From an archaeon (lineage in GTDB: Archaea; Thermoproteota; Nitrososphaeria; Conexivisphaerales; UBA164), in the NCBI GenBank assembly GCA_021792955.1, contig JAJYTP010000002.1, positions 56,942-120,941 on the forward strand: 64,000 nt of DNA. Reading direction: 5' to 3'. Both the position numbers and the translations under genes were made by a program. Under the pieces are notes generated by a model. It was given only the letters and a program-made list of their open reading frames with translations. It ran no database searches and was not told where the DNA came from. Shown here piece after piece: positions 39,306-50,519 of the stretch; position 1 is the stretch's first letter; each line of letters opens with the position of its first letter.

Positions 39306-40202
39306 TTGTACGCAATTCCTTCCCGTATGTATCCTCCTTCTTTTGATTATGCCGCGCCAGACGATTTGGACGAAGCTCTAAAGCTACTTGAACTTCATAA
39401 TGAAGATGCGAAGATCATGACAGGCGGAGTGGGGCTTATAAATGCGATGAAACATCACGTAATCAAGCCGGGGTTTCTCATCGATATCTCCCGTATAAGG
39501 GAACTGGGCTTGATTGGCGATCACGGCGGTTATCTTTCAATCGGTGCAGCCGTAAAGGTGGCCGAACTTCAGCGATCGGATCTGGTAAAAAGAAACTATA
39601 CCGCCCTCTCAGAGGCCGCAGGAGCCATAGCGGACCCGCTTCTTCGGAACATGATAAGCGTAGGTGGCAATGTATGCACCGGAAATCCTGACGATGACCT
39701 CCCCCCAGTTTTTCTCTCGATGGACGCCCAGTACATTTTGGCCGGAAGGAACGGCCGCAGGGTCATTGACGCTGATGGCTTCTACCTTGGTCATATGTCA
39801 ACTGCCATAAGGCCAGGAGAAATTCTGGTAGAGGTACGAGTGCCAAGGCAGACGGAGCGGTCAGGTAGCGCTTATATTAAAAGAGAGTTAAGGCAGAACG
39901 ACCATCTGGTTGCTGGTGTAGCCGCATCTATATCGTTGGAGGAGGATGGAAGGTATAAGCGGCTAGCCTTTGGGCTGTCCGGATCAGGAAACACATCCAT
40001 ACATGCTAGGCTACCAAAGTTTACAGGAAGCCGACCTGTTGATGTGCCAGTTGGTGATATAGCCAAGATGGTCGTTGAAGAAGCTTCACCGTTGTCCGAC
40101 AGGCAAGGCTCAGCTAGCTACAAGAGGAAAGTTATCTTGGTGCTTGCCAGGGAAGCCCTTACTCTAGCCCTACAAAGGGCTGAACAGGGGGGGCAGAAAT
40201 GA
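39306..40202 (+). CDS. Molybdenum hydroxylase, FAD-binding (medium) subunit
   Basis: [32 protein letters not shown]. Confidence 0.92.
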   Translation: MYAIPSRMYPPSFDYAAPDDLDEALKLLELHNEDAKIMTGGVGLINAMKHHVIKPGFLIDISRIRELGLIGDHGGYLSIGAAVKVAELQRSDLVKRNYTALSEAAGAIADPLLRNMISVGGNVCTGNPDDDLPPVFLSMDAQYILAGRNGRRVIDADGFYLGHMSTAIRPGEILVEVRVPRQTERSGSAYIKRELRQNDHLVAGVAASISLEEDGRYKRLAFGLSGSGNTSIHARLPKFTGSRPVDVPVGDIAKMVVEEASPLSDRQGSASYKRKVILVLAREALTLALQRAEQGGQK

Positions 40203-40672
40203 AGATTAGCGTTAATTTTAATGGAAGGAACGTCGATGCAGACGTGGAGCCAAGAAAACTTCTGGTGGATTTCATAAGGGATGACCTTCACCTTACTGGA
40301 ACCCATGTCGGTTGCGACACATCGAGCTGTGGAGCTTGTACCATTCTCCTGGATGGCGTGGCAGTGAAGTCCTGCACCATGTTTGCGGTGCAGGCCAATA
40401 ACAGAAATATAACAACCATTGAGGGGTTATCGAAAGGAGATGAGCTTCATAGGCTACAGAGCGCCTTCATTGAAGAGGGCGGCCTTCAATGTGGGTATTG
40501 TACGCCGGGGATGATAATGACATCAGCATGGCTGTTATCAAATAACGCTGCTCCTACGGAGAAGGAAATACGCAATGGTATATCAGGAAACCTCTGCAGG
40601 TGCACAGGATACGACTCGATCATTCGCTCAATACAGAAGGCTTCATCGGATAGGAGAGGGGGTCGTAAGTGA
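40199..40672 (+). CDS. Molybdenum hydroxylase, [2Fe-2S] (small) subunit
   Basis: [42 protein letters not shown]. Confidence 0.96.
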   Translation: MKISVNFNGRNVDADVEPRKLLVDFIRDDLHLTGTHVGCDTSSCGACTILLDGVAVKSCTMFAVQANNRNITTIEGLSKGDELHRLQSAFIEEGGLQCGYCTPGMIMTSAWLLSNNAAPTEKEIRNGISGNLCRCTGYDSIIRSIQKASSDRRGGRK

Positions 40673-42714
40673 ACATGGAAGCTACTGAAAGGTTTGTAAG
40701 GGGACAGGGAAGGTATGTCGGCGATATCGAGCTGCCCGGTATGCTACATCTTGCAATAATAAGGAGTAAATACGCTAGGGCTAGGTTGCTCAGGGTAGAA
40801 GGGGGAATAAGCGGCCGTGACCTGAGCGCTGTGATACCCGATGTGGGCGAGGGGGCGAGAGGCGAAAGCTGGAAGATAAAGCAGCCAGTGTTCGCTACAG
40901 GGCAGGTGAACTACCTAGGACAGCCGGTGGCTGCGGTTTATGCGGATAACAGATACCTAGCGGAGGACCTTATGGATTCGGTGGACGTATCATATGAGCC
41001 GATGCAGCCGGTGCTTGATGAGCAGGAAGCCATGACCGCAGAGCCTATTCATCCCGGACTGAATAGTAATGTGGCTACGGACCAATTTATAGGAAAGGAC
41101 TTTGAAGCGAAGGACGCCGAAGTCGTGTTGGATGACGCTTTTAAGATAGGCAGGATAGCGACGGACCCGATAGAGACTAGAGGCATACTGGTCAATTATG
41201 ATGGCTCCAGATTGAACGTATGGGTATCCACCCAAGCAATGTTCAGCATAAGGAATGGGTTGTGTGCTACCCTGGGTTTACCAATTACGAGCGTCAGGGT
41301 CATGCAGGCAGACACCGGAGGCGCATTTGGATCAAAGAGCGCCATGTATCCCGAATATGCCATAGCCGCCTTTGTTTCAATGAAGACCCACAGACCAGTA
41401 AAGTGGCTGGAGTCCAGAAAAGAGCATCTGACAGCCTCCAGGCCGGGCAGAGGGGTCAGCGGCAGCATGAAGCTCTTTGCCAAGAGGGACGGAACGGTGA
41501 TCGGGCTTAAAGGGGAAATAATAGTCAATGGAGGCGCCTACCTTGACGGCCTCGCAAGGTTCTCACCGATGTTCATAGGGATGCAATTGACCGGCCCATA
41601 CGCCATAAGGAACGGCTATGTCAGGGCTATTTCTGTAGTCACCAACACTCCACCCCTGGGGCCTTACAGGGGAGCCGGCAGGCCCGAAGCCGCATTCTTC
41701 AGGGAAAGGATGATGGATTTGTTGGCCGATGAGCTGAAGCTGGACCCAGCGGAGATAAGGATAAAGAACGCTACGGATCAGGTGTTTACCAACCCATTTG
41801 GAATGAGGATAATTGGAAGCCGCCAGTTTATGACAGAGGCATTTGATAGTTTGGAGTACTACAGGTTGGCCCGGGAGCCAAATGGAAGAAGAGGCGTCGG
41901 CATTTCATGTTTCGTACTTGTTCCAGCCTTGATGGAAGGTGAAAGCTGCAAATTAAAGGTGGATAATGGCAGGATTAAAGCCTGGCTAGGTGGGAATTCT
42001 CACGGCCAGGCCCATGAGGTTTTCGTCAGAAAGCTGATCGGTTCAACACTGGATGTTCCAACTGGCGTTGTAGATGTTCAGCCAGGCGATACGGATATGA
42101 TAACATCTGGGGTGGGAGTCTGGGGAAGCCGCTCAGCTATAGTCGCTGGATATGCCACAGTCCTTGCTTCACAAATGCTGAAGGAGAAGGTCGTAAAAAC
42201 CAAGGGCCTCTATACGCCTGAATATCTTCTGGCGGGCAACTATGAAGCAGAAGTGTTGAATGAGAAGTTCGATGATCCAAGTCTCAATTCATTTGGAGCA
42301 AACTTGGTGACGGTTGAGGTGGATGAGCTGGGAGAGGTTACGGTTGAGGAGTGCAGGTCATACTATGACGTAGGGAATGCGCTAAATAGGGAAATGGTAA
42401 AAGGGCAGATAGCAGGCGGTATGGCGCAGGGGATATCCTCAGTGCTCTATGAGGGTTTGATTTTTGCAAAAGATGGGACCCTCCTGACGGATTCGATAGC
42501 CAGCGCTGGGGTGCCTCCTGCAAGGGAGCTCCCGCACTTTGTAACCGGCATAACCGAGCATCCATCGAGTCTGCCACATGGGGCTAAGGGGGTGGGAGAA
42601 GCCCCCACCATAGGGGTGCCACCGGCCCTAGTGAGGGCAATAGAGAAAGCCACAGGAGTCAGAATACGTAATATTCCACTACATCCCGAAGTCCTCATAG
42701 GACCCGAGAAGTAA
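40669..42714 (+). CDS. Molybdenum hydroxylase, Mo-binding (large) subunit
   Basis: [44 protein letters not shown]. Confidence 0.95.
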   Translation: MNMEATERFVRGQGRYVGDIELPGMLHLAIIRSKYARARLLRVEGGISGRDLSAVIPDVGEGARGESWKIKQPVFATGQVNYLGQPVAAVYADNRYLAEDLMDSVDVSYEPMQPVLDEQEAMTAEPIHPGLNSNVATDQFIGKDFEAKDAEVVLDDAFKIGRIATDPIETRGILVNYDGSRLNVWVSTQAMFSIRNGLCATLGLPITSVRVMQADTGGAFGSKSAMYPEYAIAAFVSMKTHRPVKWLESRKEHLTASRPGRGVSGSMKLFAKRDGTVIGLKGEIIVNGGAYLDGLARFSPMFIGMQLTGPYAIRNGYVRAISVVTNTPPLGPYRGAGRPEAAFFRERMMDLLADELKLDPAEIRIKNATDQVFTNPFGMRIIGSRQFMTEAFDSLEYYRLAREPNGRRGVGISCFVLVPALMEGESCKLKVDNGRIKAWLGGNSHGQAHEVFVRKLIGSTLDVPTGVVDVQPGDTDMITSGVGVWGSRSAIVAGYATVLASQMLKEKVVKTKGLYTPEYLLAGNYEAEVLNEKFDDPSLNSFGANLVTVEVDELGEVTVEECRSYYDVGNALNREMVKGQIAGGMAQGISSVLYEGLIFAKDGTLLTDSIASAGVPPARELPHFVTGITEHPSSLPHGAKGVGEAPTIGVPPALVRAIEKATGVRIRNIPLHPEVLIGPEK

Positions 42715-43092
42715 AACAGTTCGGGGCGTATCAAAATATGTTAATATTGGGCCGGAGTGCCTTTTAAACTTCAGTCGAAATCAGTTTATATGACCTTATG
42801 GCTTAAGCTATTCCCAACTCCCTTTGGCTATCATTAGCACCAATTGTTTAGAAGTACTCCATAAATCGCGCCATTTTGGAGGTTAGTTGCCGCTCACCCT
42901 ACCCCCTTCACTATAGCAGGTTAACGAAGGGTAAATGGGATATCCTTCTGGTGGCCTCAGGCGCGGTATCCTTTCCAGGGATAATTGTTGTTCTAGGGCC
43001 TGTCAAGCGGGCATGTCACTTATGTTTGAGTTAATGATAAAATAAATTTGATAGCCGGTTATATAATTATATTAGCCTTTAAAGTGTAGAAA

Positions 43093-44274
43093 ATGAGTCT
43101 AGCTTTAGTGTTATCGTTCAGCCCTACATTGGTTCTTAACAAGAATTTCCCATATGAAAGGGCAGATCGCATAATTAGCGAAGCGAACCTTGTGGACAGG
43201 TACTTTGATGCCAAGCTGACCAAGGATATTTTTCTGAACTATTCCAAGAACGTCTATTCACAGATCCTGACCAAGGCGGTGGAGCTGAAGGAGTCATCCA
43301 TAAAATCCGCCGTGCCGTTTAAGATCAGCATAGCCCCGACCGGGGTCTTTTTCGAACTTGCAAAATATGATAATACGATTTTGACTCTACTAAAAAAACT
43401 TCAGTCGATAGATGCGGTGGAGTTCATAGGTACTACCTTCTACAGTACGATGGCCCCTCTGGCCCCTAACACCATTGATGAAGTAGAGGAACAGGTCAGG
43501 AACCATATTGAACTCTTAGAAGGTTCATTCAAATACAGGCCAACTATCCTGGTTCTACCACATATGCTTTATAATGATAGGCTTGCCAAGGTCGCACAGA
43601 AGCTTTCATTTAAAGCGGTGTTGACGGAGGAGGTAGGGGAGCTTAGCGACCATCGTTACTCCTTTGTGCCATCCGGCATGGAGAATATGAAGGTGCTGAT
43701 TAGGAATTATGAGCTGAGCCAGGCGCTATATGAAGGTAAGCTTGAGGCTCTCCTGGCCGAAAATAATAACGGTATAGCCTTCCTAGAAGCAGAAAGGCTT
43801 GGTAGAAGGGGGCCTAACTACGTTAGCCTCCTTTTGGAATCAGCATATAGGTCCGGAAAGGAGATGATCGGCCTGAGCCGGCTACTTGATGATACTGAAA
43901 ATGGGGTACTTACTGTTCCAGAACAGCTTACCGTTATCGACAGGGCCTATGGATCCGGTTCGTCATCTGTCATGAAGAACAAATTTCAGCGCGCTTCCAT
44001 GGACAGGCTATACTACCTCAAACAGTACCTATATGAGCTGGGAGACCAGAGGAATATAGCGATCTGGAGATTGCTTCAACAGGATGAAAATCTGATAGAA
44101 ATGGATCACCATATTGATGGTAAGGTTTCAAATTTCGTTGATGGCGATGACGCAAAGCTAGCCTTCTGGTCCATATATTCCGATTTCGAAGGTAAAGTGG
44201 CTTCGAAAGTGCAGGCCGGCAGGCGTACGAAGCAGATGGTTACTGGAAGGTATGGGGCTCAGAAGCCGGGTTGA
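43093..44274 (+). CDS. Glycoside hydrolase family 57-like protein
   Basis: ISIAPTGVFFELA, VEFIGTTFYSTMAPL, GH57 layout. Confidence 0.75.
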   Translation: MSLALVLSFSPTLVLNKNFPYERADRIISEANLVDRYFDAKLTKDIFLNYSKNVYSQILTKAVELKESSIKSAVPFKISIAPTGVFFELAKYDNTILTLLKKLQSIDAVEFIGTTFYSTMAPLAPNTIDEVEEQVRNHIELLEGSFKYRPTILVLPHMLYNDRLAKVAQKLSFKAVLTEEVGELSDHRYSFVPSGMENMKVLIRNYELSQALYEGKLEALLAENNNGIAFLEAERLGRRGPNYVSLLLESAYRSGKEMIGLSRLLDDTENGVLTVPEQLTVIDRAYGSGSSSVMKNKFQRASMDRLYYLKQYLYELGDQRNIAIWRLLQQDENLIEMDHHIDGKVSNFVDGDDAKLAFWSIYSDFEGKVASKVQAGRRTKQMVTGRYGAQKPG

Positions 44275-44325
44275 ACTTTACCAACTCTCTACCCCCTATC
44301 ATCCAAAGGGTTTAGACAGTACGCT

Positions 44326-45696
44326 TTAGGATTGATTTCGTAAGGCTTCCCTGACCAACTTCACCCCTTCCTTGGCTATACGCTGTGCCTCCTTTCTCTT
44401 TATTCCCTGAGCGAAGACCCTTATGAGCGGCTCGGTTCCAGAAGGCCGAATTAATAGCCATGAGCGGTTTCCATACATGGCCTTTATACCGTCCGTTAGG
44501 TCAAGCGATATAGCCTTCAATCCATTTTTTACGAACTTCATGGCAGCCACCTTCTGTTCATCAATCACTCGCACGGCCATCTTAAGCAAATAGTAGTTCG
44601 GAACCCCCTGCCTCATACTTACAAGGGTTTCCTTTTCGGTCAGCTTCAACATTTTTAGAGTTGAAAGGACGGAATCGCCGTACATCAGGATGTCAGGCCA
44701 TATGTATTTCCCAGATTCTTCAACCGCAAATAGGCTGGTGGGAATCTCCCTTATCGCTTCTACGAGTGCTGGTGGACCCACCTTAGTCCGGACCAGGCGG
44801 CCGCCGTTAGCAGAAACTATATCCTCTACGGCGTCGGAAGTGTTGATGGTTGTAATTATGGTATTATCCCTTCCGCTTGGGCTGGATCGTAGCGCATCCC
44901 TTGCAAACAGAGCCCCTGCTACATCGCCCCAGATCAGCCCGCCTTCTTCATCGAAGAAAATAGCCCGGTCACCATCAGCATCGGTAGCTATTCCTATTCC
45001 GCCTCTATGGTGCTTTATGTAATCTGATGTTCCCTTAAGGTGTGCCGGTATAGGGCTGGGTAGCCTGTTTGGAAACCTGCCATCCGGGGATACATTGAGT
45101 ATCTCATGGTTCAGGCCAAGCTCTTCAAATGCCGCTTTGGCAAATGGACCAGAGGCCCCGTTACCAGCATCAAATATCACTTTTCTGGCCCCGTTAAATT
45201 CTAACCTTGGAACCTTCCGCCTAAGCTCCTTTGTATATTCTTCTGCTACATCAGGGATAGTTTCCTCACTTTCAATGCTCCTCCAACTGCTGAGCCTTGC
45301 CCTTTCCTTAAAGTAATTATCCTCTACTCTGGACGCGTCTGCTGTAGTGAGTTCTCCTCCATCCTTCAGAAAGAAGAGTAGGCCACATATCTGGGCTGGT
45401 GTATGGCTACCGGTCACCGCCACAGTCGCATCCGCCTTAAGCTTCCTCATTAACCAAAGCCCGACAGGGGTGGGAGCCATTCCTAGGTTATAGACGTGTA
45501 CACCGGAGGACAGAAGGACCGAATTAACCGCCTTAAGCAGCGGCTCGGACTGCGCTCTTGGGTCTTTCAGGACAACGGCCGAAGAAACTCCCTTAAATGT
45601 ATACAAAAAGGCATCCGTGAGCCTGACCGCTACTGTCGGGCTTAGTGTGGAATTGATGTACCCGCGTACACCAGATGTTCCAAACAGGTGTTCCAT
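44326..45696 (-). CDS. Phosphoglucosamine mutase / phosphomannomutase
   Basis: FGTSGVRG, active-site VTGSHTPAQICG, DADGDRA, RPSGTEPLIRVF. Confidence 0.92.
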   Translation of the reverse strand: MEHLFGTSGVRGYINSTLSPTVAVRLTDAFLYTFKGVSSAVVLKDPRAQSEPLLKAVNSVLLSSGVHVYNLGMAPTPVGLWLMRKLKADATVAVTGSHTPAQICGLLFFLKDGGELTTADASRVEDNYFKERARLSSWRSIESEETIPDVAEEYTKELRRKVPRLEFNGARKVIFDAGNGASGPFAKAAFEELGLNHEILNVSPDGRFPNRLPSPIPAHLKGTSDYIKHHRGGIGIATDADGDRAIFFDEEGGLIWGDVAGALFARDALRSSPSGRDNTIITTINTSDAVEDIVSANGGRLVRTKVGPPALVEAIREIPTSLFAVEESGKYIWPDILMYGDSVLSTLKMLKLTEKETLVSMRQGVPNYYLLKMAVRVIDEQKVAAMKFVKNGLKAISLDLTDGIKAMYGNRSWLLIRPSGTEPLIRVFAQGIKRKEAQRIAKEGVKLVREALRNQS

Positions 45697-45771
45697 ACAT
45701 AACCATCGGCCGACATTCTTATAAATGGGAGGCCTGAAGGTATGTCAAGGAGGAAAAATAGTTGAACACTG

Positions 45772-46986
45772 GTGATCTACTTTATCCATCCACTGAATAC
45801 TTACGTGCTTAAGTTCGGTGGTTCTGTCCTTATCGATTCGAATAGTTCGACCAACGCATCGTCCCTTGTAAAAAAACTCGTAGATAGGGGAGACAGTATC
45901 GTAGTAGTGGTATCCGCGCTGAAGGGGGAAACTGACAGGCTACTGCAGAGCATAAGCGGCATAAGCAATGATAAGGAGGACACGGCGGAGGTAATAGCAA
46001 TGGGGGAGAGGACCAGCGCCAGGCTGATGGCCGCAGCGCTCAAGAAAGCCAATATCTCAGCCGTTCTGGTCGATCCTAAGGGGGAAAATTGGCCCATATT
46101 CACATATGGGGATTTCCTTGACGCGGACATCGATATGGATAAAACAAAAAAGGCGGTCGAAGAACGTATAAAACCTCTCCTGTTAAAGGGGATGGTACCC
46201 GTAGTCTGTGGTTTTATGGGGTTGAACGGCGATGGCCGTATTCAGACCCTTGGGAGGGGCGGAAGCGATACCAGCGCTGTGGTGTTAGGTTCATGTCTTG
46301 GAGCAAGGGAAGTGGTGCTCCTGAAGGATGTAGGGGCAGCACTTACTGCTGACCCTAAGAAGACCAACGGTACGAGAACAATAGACACATTAGATGCTTC
46401 GGAGGCGCTTGCCCTTTCGATGGGTGGCTCAAAGCTTATACACGCAAAGGCATTTAGATATCTTAAAGGGACAAACCTGCGCATAACGAGCATCGAGCTT
46501 GGCCTTGAGGGCGGTACCCTTATAGATGGACAGACGTCGGTAAACCTGACGGCACTGGATAGAGACATAAGCATGGTAACTTTGGTCACGCGCAGGGCCA
46601 CCATGGACCTCGTTAATTCTATAGGCAAGATACTGAAGGAAGCCGGGGCGGAGCTGCTGGGTATGACGCTCGGCGGCAGGTCTCTCCTGCTATATCTAAA
46701 GGGAGGCAGTAATGTGGTGGATAGTCTTCATTCGAAGCTCGTAAACGGTGAAGAGGTCAAGGCGATCAGCGAAATAAACAACCTGGCTGAAATAACGGTC
46801 AGGTCCGATTTCCTGGAGAGAGCCCCGGGTTATATAAGCGATATCACGGCGCCGCTGTCTGCAAATGAAATAAACATCTATGGAATATCCACCATTTCTA
46901 ACAGCATCAAGCTCTATATCCTTGCAAAGGACCTGCATAACGCGCTAAACCTTATAAAAAAGGAATTGGAGGATAGGGAACTATGA
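45772..46986 (+). CDS. Aspartate kinase
   Basis: VLKFGGSVL, TLGRGGSDTSAV, ACT-like C-terminus. Confidence 0.93.
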   Translation: MIYFIHPLNTYVLKFGGSVLIDSNSSTNASSLVKKLVDRGDSIVVVVSALKGETDRLLQSISGISNDKEDTAEVIAMGERTSARLMAAALKKANISAVLVDPKGENWPIFTYGDFLDADIDMDKTKKAVEERIKPLLLKGMVPVVCGFMGLNGDGRIQTLGRGGSDTSAVVLGSCLGAREVVLLKDVGAALTADPKKTNGTRTIDTLDASEALALSMGGSKLIHAKAFRYLKGTNLRITSIELGLEGGTLIDGQTSVNLTALDRDISMVTLVTRRATMDLVNSIGKILKEAGAELLGMTLGGRSLLLYLKGGSNVVDSLHSKLVNGEEVKAISEINNLAEITVRSDFLERAPGYISDITAPLSANEINIYGISTISNSIKLYILAKDLHNALNLIKKELEDREL

Positions 46987-48044
46987 GGAACGAACTAAAG
47001 CTGGGCATATTGGGAGCGACGGGGATGGTAGGGCAACAGTACATAAAATTGCTTGCCGATCATCCGTGGTTCAAGGTGTCTCGAATAGTAGGAAAGAAGT
47101 CGGCTGGCATGCCGTTTAAGGAGGCGGCAGAATGGGTTGGGGAGTACGATCCCCCGGCATCCATAATGGATATGAAGGTAGATGGCGCAAATCCTGAATC
47201 GGAGGGCGCTGACCTATTTGTGAGTTGCCTTCCCACGGATGGGGCAAAGGAACTGGAGCCGCTTTATGCTAGGCTATACCCCACATTCAGCGACGCAAGC
47301 GCCTACAGGATGGAGGATGACGTACCTCTGATAATACCTGAGGTCAATGCTGAACAGGGAAGGCTTGTTGAAAGGCAGAAAAAGAGCCGCAACTGGAAGG
47401 GCTTCCTGGTTACGGGGCCCAACTGCACCAGCATCGGGCTTAACATGACCCTCAAGCCCCTTGATGATGAATTCAAGATAAGGAAGGTAATAGTTTCAAC
47501 CATGCAGGCGGTCAGCGGCGCTGGCTATCCTGGCGTACCAAGCCTTTCCATCATAGATAACGTCATCCCTTACATAAAAGATGAGGAGGATAAGGTTGCC
47601 ATTGAATCAAACAAGATATTGGGCAAGTTTGTAGGTGGTAGAGTGGAACCGGCCGGTCTGGCTGTCTCCGCCATGTGCCACAGGGTTGCTACGATAGACG
47701 GGCACATGGAGAGCGTATATATTGAAACGGAAAAGCCCGTAAGCGTTAAGGATGCGTCCCAGGCGCTGCGTGATTTCACCGGACTACCGCAATCGCTCAA
47801 GCTTCCGACGGCGCCTGAAAGGCCAATAATAGTAAGGGAGGAACCCGACAGGCCTCAGGTCAGGAAGGATAAGAACGCTGGCACAGTCCCCGGCATGAGC
47901 ACCGTGGTCGGTAGGATAAGGCCTGGACTTGACAACCACTCATTGAAGTACACACTGCTCAGCCATAACACTATAAGGGGGGCGGCCGGAAATACAATAC
48001 TTACAGCAGAGCTCTTCTACAAACAAGGGTGGATGAACCTTTGA
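46983..48044 (+). CDS. asd: Aspartate-semialdehyde dehydrogenase
   Basis: LGATGMVGQQYI, VTGPNCTSIGLNMTL, MQAVSGAGYPG. Confidence 0.95.
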   Translation: MRNELKLGILGATGMVGQQYIKLLADHPWFKVSRIVGKKSAGMPFKEAAEWVGEYDPPASIMDMKVDGANPESEGADLFVSCLPTDGAKELEPLYARLYPTFSDASAYRMEDDVPLIIPEVNAEQGRLVERQKKSRNWKGFLVTGPNCTSIGLNMTLKPLDDEFKIRKVIVSTMQAVSGAGYPGVPSLSIIDNVIPYIKDEEDKVAIESNKILGKFVGGRVEPAGLAVSAMCHRVATIDGHMESVYIETEKPVSVKDASQALRDFTGLPQSLKLPTAPERPIIVREEPDRPQVRKDKNAGTVPGMSTVVGRIRPGLDNHSLKYTLLSHNTIRGAAGNTILTAELFYKQGWMNL

Positions 48045-48826
48045 CCGACGGGAAGCGCCAGAGGCTATCACGCCTCTTAAAGGATGGTAGGATGCTTTGC
48101 GTCCCAATGGATCACGGGATGAGCGATGGCCCGATCCAGGGGTTGGAGGATATCAACGCTATAGTCAGGTCGGTGGAGGAGGGAGGGGCCAGTTCAGTGA
48201 TACTGCACAAGGGCATGATTAAATCCCTTAACTTCAGCCCCCGGCTCGGCTTGATAATGCATGTCTCGGGAAGCACATCCAGAGGCCCGGCCCCCTTTTA
48301 TAAAGTTGATGTATCTGGCGTAAGGGAGGCCATCCTGCTAGGGGCGGACGCCGTGTCATTTCATATGAATGTGGGTGCCAATTCGGAGAGCGATATGATG
48401 AGATCCCTTGGTGCGCTGGCCGACGAAGCGGACAGATGGGGGTATCCATTAATAGCCATGATGTACGTCCGTGGTGAAAGGGTAAAGGACCAGTTCGACC
48501 CTGAACTTACGGCCCTGGCGGTCAGGCTGGGTGCCGAGCTGGGAGCAGATCTAGTCAAGACGACGTACACGGGTAACATAGACAGCTTTGCGAAGGTAGT
48601 CAAGGGTTCACCCGTACCGGTTGTGATAGCCGGTGGTCCGAAGGTAAGTTCAAGGAGGGAGCTTTTACAGATGGCTAAGGACGCATTAGACGCTGGCGCC
48701 ATCGGTGTAACATTCGGGCGTAACGTATTTCAGGATAGCGATCCGAAGAAGGTCGTAAAGGCCCTATCCAGCATAATATTTAATGATGCGGATGTAGAAA
48801 GCGCCCTGAAGGAGTTCGATCATTGA
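48029..48826 (+). CDS. 2-amino-3,7-dideoxy-D-threo-hept-6-ulosonate synthase (ADTH synthase, AroA')
   Basis: DeoC/FBA-type VPMDHGMSDGPIQGLEDI, VKTTYTG, VIAGGPKV; GTG start overlapping asd. Confidence 0.92.
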   Translation: MDEPLTDGKRQRLSRLLKDGRMLCVPMDHGMSDGPIQGLEDINAIVRSVEEGGASSVILHKGMIKSLNFSPRLGLIMHVSGSTSRGPAPFYKVDVSGVREAILLGADAVSFHMNVGANSESDMMRSLGALADEADRWGYPLIAMMYVRGERVKDQFDPELTALAVRLGAELGADLVKTTYTGNIDSFAKVVKGSPVPVVIAGGPKVSSRRELLQMAKDALDAGAIGVTFGRNVFQDSDPKKVVKALSSIIFNDADVESALKEFDH

Positions 48827-49836
48827 AACAGGTAATAGTAAAGCTGCCTAACGATCAGGCAGCGGCAAGGCCGCTGATCCAGGCCGCAAACTCTTACGGC
48901 GTGTCGTCATTCGTGAGTGAAGGCCATCATGACGTTGGGTCCGGAACGCTCTACGCTGAAAGCTCCTTCCGAATTGCTACAATAACCACCCAGCAGGACA
49001 TTCTGGACATAAGCGAAGCTAATACAGGAAATAAGGGAAATGAAAAAGGAGATAAAGGCCTTAACATTCTGATCCGGACGGCGGACTGGAGAGTCATCCC
49101 GCTGGAAAACCTAATCTCACGCGTACAGGGTAAGGGTGTTCACGTATTCGCCGAAGCCAGGGATAAGGCCGACGCGGTCATGCTCAGTGGCGTATTGGAG
49201 GAGGGGGTGGAGGGCGTAATCATCGAGCCTCATGACGCCGAAGAGCTATTTGAGTATTTGGACGCGATGGGGCTGGGCAGATACAAAATAGACCTGGTCC
49301 CAGCTACGGTTACATCTATAGAAGTAGTGGGCCTTGGAGAAAGGAGCTGTATAGATACCGCCAACCTGCTCCACCAGGGCGAGGGCATGCTGCTGGGTTC
49401 CTTCAGTTCCTTCTTCTTTTTGATCCATGCCGAGGTGGCAGCTACGAGCTTTACAAGCCCAAGGCCTTTCCGCGTAAATGCTGGGGGTATTCATAACTAT
49501 ATAATGCTCCCAGATGGTAGGACCAAATATCTTTCTGAAGTAACGGCGGGGGATCACGTGCTTGTTGTATCAGCGGAGGGAGAAGGCAGGAGGGCCATCG
49601 TGGGTAGGTCAAAGATCGAGAGGCGGCCGCTGGCGTTGATCAGGGCTTCCACGGAACACCTCTCCGGATCCGTTATACTGCAGTACGCTGAAACCATTTC
49701 ACTGCTCGACGCGGATAAAAAACCGATTCCAGTCACCTCACTCAAGGGAGGTGATACCGTGCTCATCCATCCTGTAGTTGGGCCGAAGGGTAGGCACTTT
49801 GGCGTAGCTATAGATGAAACTATAATAGAAAAATGA
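48823..49836 (+). CDS. 3-dehydroquinate synthase II (AroB')
   Basis: VVGLGERSCIDTANLLHQGEGMLLGSFSSFFFLIHAE, FRVNAGGIHNYIMLPDGRTKYLSEV. Confidence 0.95.
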   Translation: MKQVIVKLPNDQAAARPLIQAANSYGVSSFVSEGHHDVGSGTLYAESSFRIATITTQQDILDISEANTGNKGNEKGDKGLNILIRTADWRVIPLENLISRVQGKGVHVFAEARDKADAVMLSGVLEEGVEGVIIEPHDAEELFEYLDAMGLGRYKIDLVPATVTSIEVVGLGERSCIDTANLLHQGEGMLLGSFSSFFFLIHAEVAATSFTSPRPFRVNAGGIHNYIMLPDGRTKYLSEVTAGDHVLVVSAEGEGRRAIVGRSKIERRPLALIRASTEHLSGSVILQYAETISLLDADKKPIPVTSLKGGDTVLIHPVVGPKGRHFGVAIDETIIEK

Positions 49837-50519
49837 AGTTCGCCATAGTAGTCAGCATAAGGGGCAGGAGCCTTGCTGAAATGGTGACCAAGGCTATGAA
49901 GGTAACCGATGACGTCATGTTTGAGTTCAGGCTTGATTCAATTTCGGAAGAATATTCGAAGGATATAGGGAACGCGCGGTTACCGGAGAGCATGTCTCGA
50001 AGGTCTATATTGACCTATAGAGTCCCCAATGAGGGAGGGCTGAGCCGTGCCTATAGCGTCGACAGGCTGATCCAGCTCATCAGGTCCTGTTCGACTGAGC
50101 CACCTGCGTTCATGGACGTCGAATCTTCATCCATTGACGATAATCTTGTAGCTGCGGAATTAAAACGGTACAGCGGAAGGCTCATCATATCCAGCCATCT
50201 TGTTGACGGCGGAACTTCGGTTGAAGGGCTGTTTAAGCACTGGCTAAGGTGGAAGGGAACAGCCCATTATATTAAGGTCATAAACATGCCTGCCACTCTT
50301 CATGAAGCTCTTCTAAGCCTCGAGCTTTATGGGCGTGTTGACCCCCTCAGATTGATATCGTTTTCTGCGGGAAAACGGTGGAGTTTCACCAGATTTACAT
50401 CTGTATTTCTTGGTTCGCCCCTATTTTACTCCTGCCTGCCGGGGGAGCCGCTGGCCGACGGTCAACCGACCGTACAGGAGGCCGTTAAATTCAAGAAGGC
50501 AATAGAGGATGGAGCATAA
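49833..50519 (+). CDS. aroD: 3-dehydroquinate dehydratase, type I
   Basis: FEFRLDSI, LTYRVPNEGG, LIISSHL, YIKVINM. Confidence 0.85.
   Translation: MKFAIVVSIRGRSLAEMVTKAMKVTDDVMFEFRLDSISEEYSKDIGNARLPESMSRRSILTYRVPNEGGLSRAYSVDRLIQLIRSCSTEPPAFMDVESSSIDDNLVAAELKRYSGRLIISSHLVDGGTSVEGLFKHWLRWKGTAHYIKVINMPATLHEALLSLELYGRVDPLRLISFSAGKRWSFTRFTSVFLGSPLFYSCLPGEPLADGQPTVQEAVKFKKAIEDGA

Noticed and set aside
40669-42714. Annotation as aerobic carbon monoxide dehydrogenase large subunit
   Set aside because: Signature is PYRGAGR (form II / xanthine-dehydrogenase-like), not AYXCSFR.
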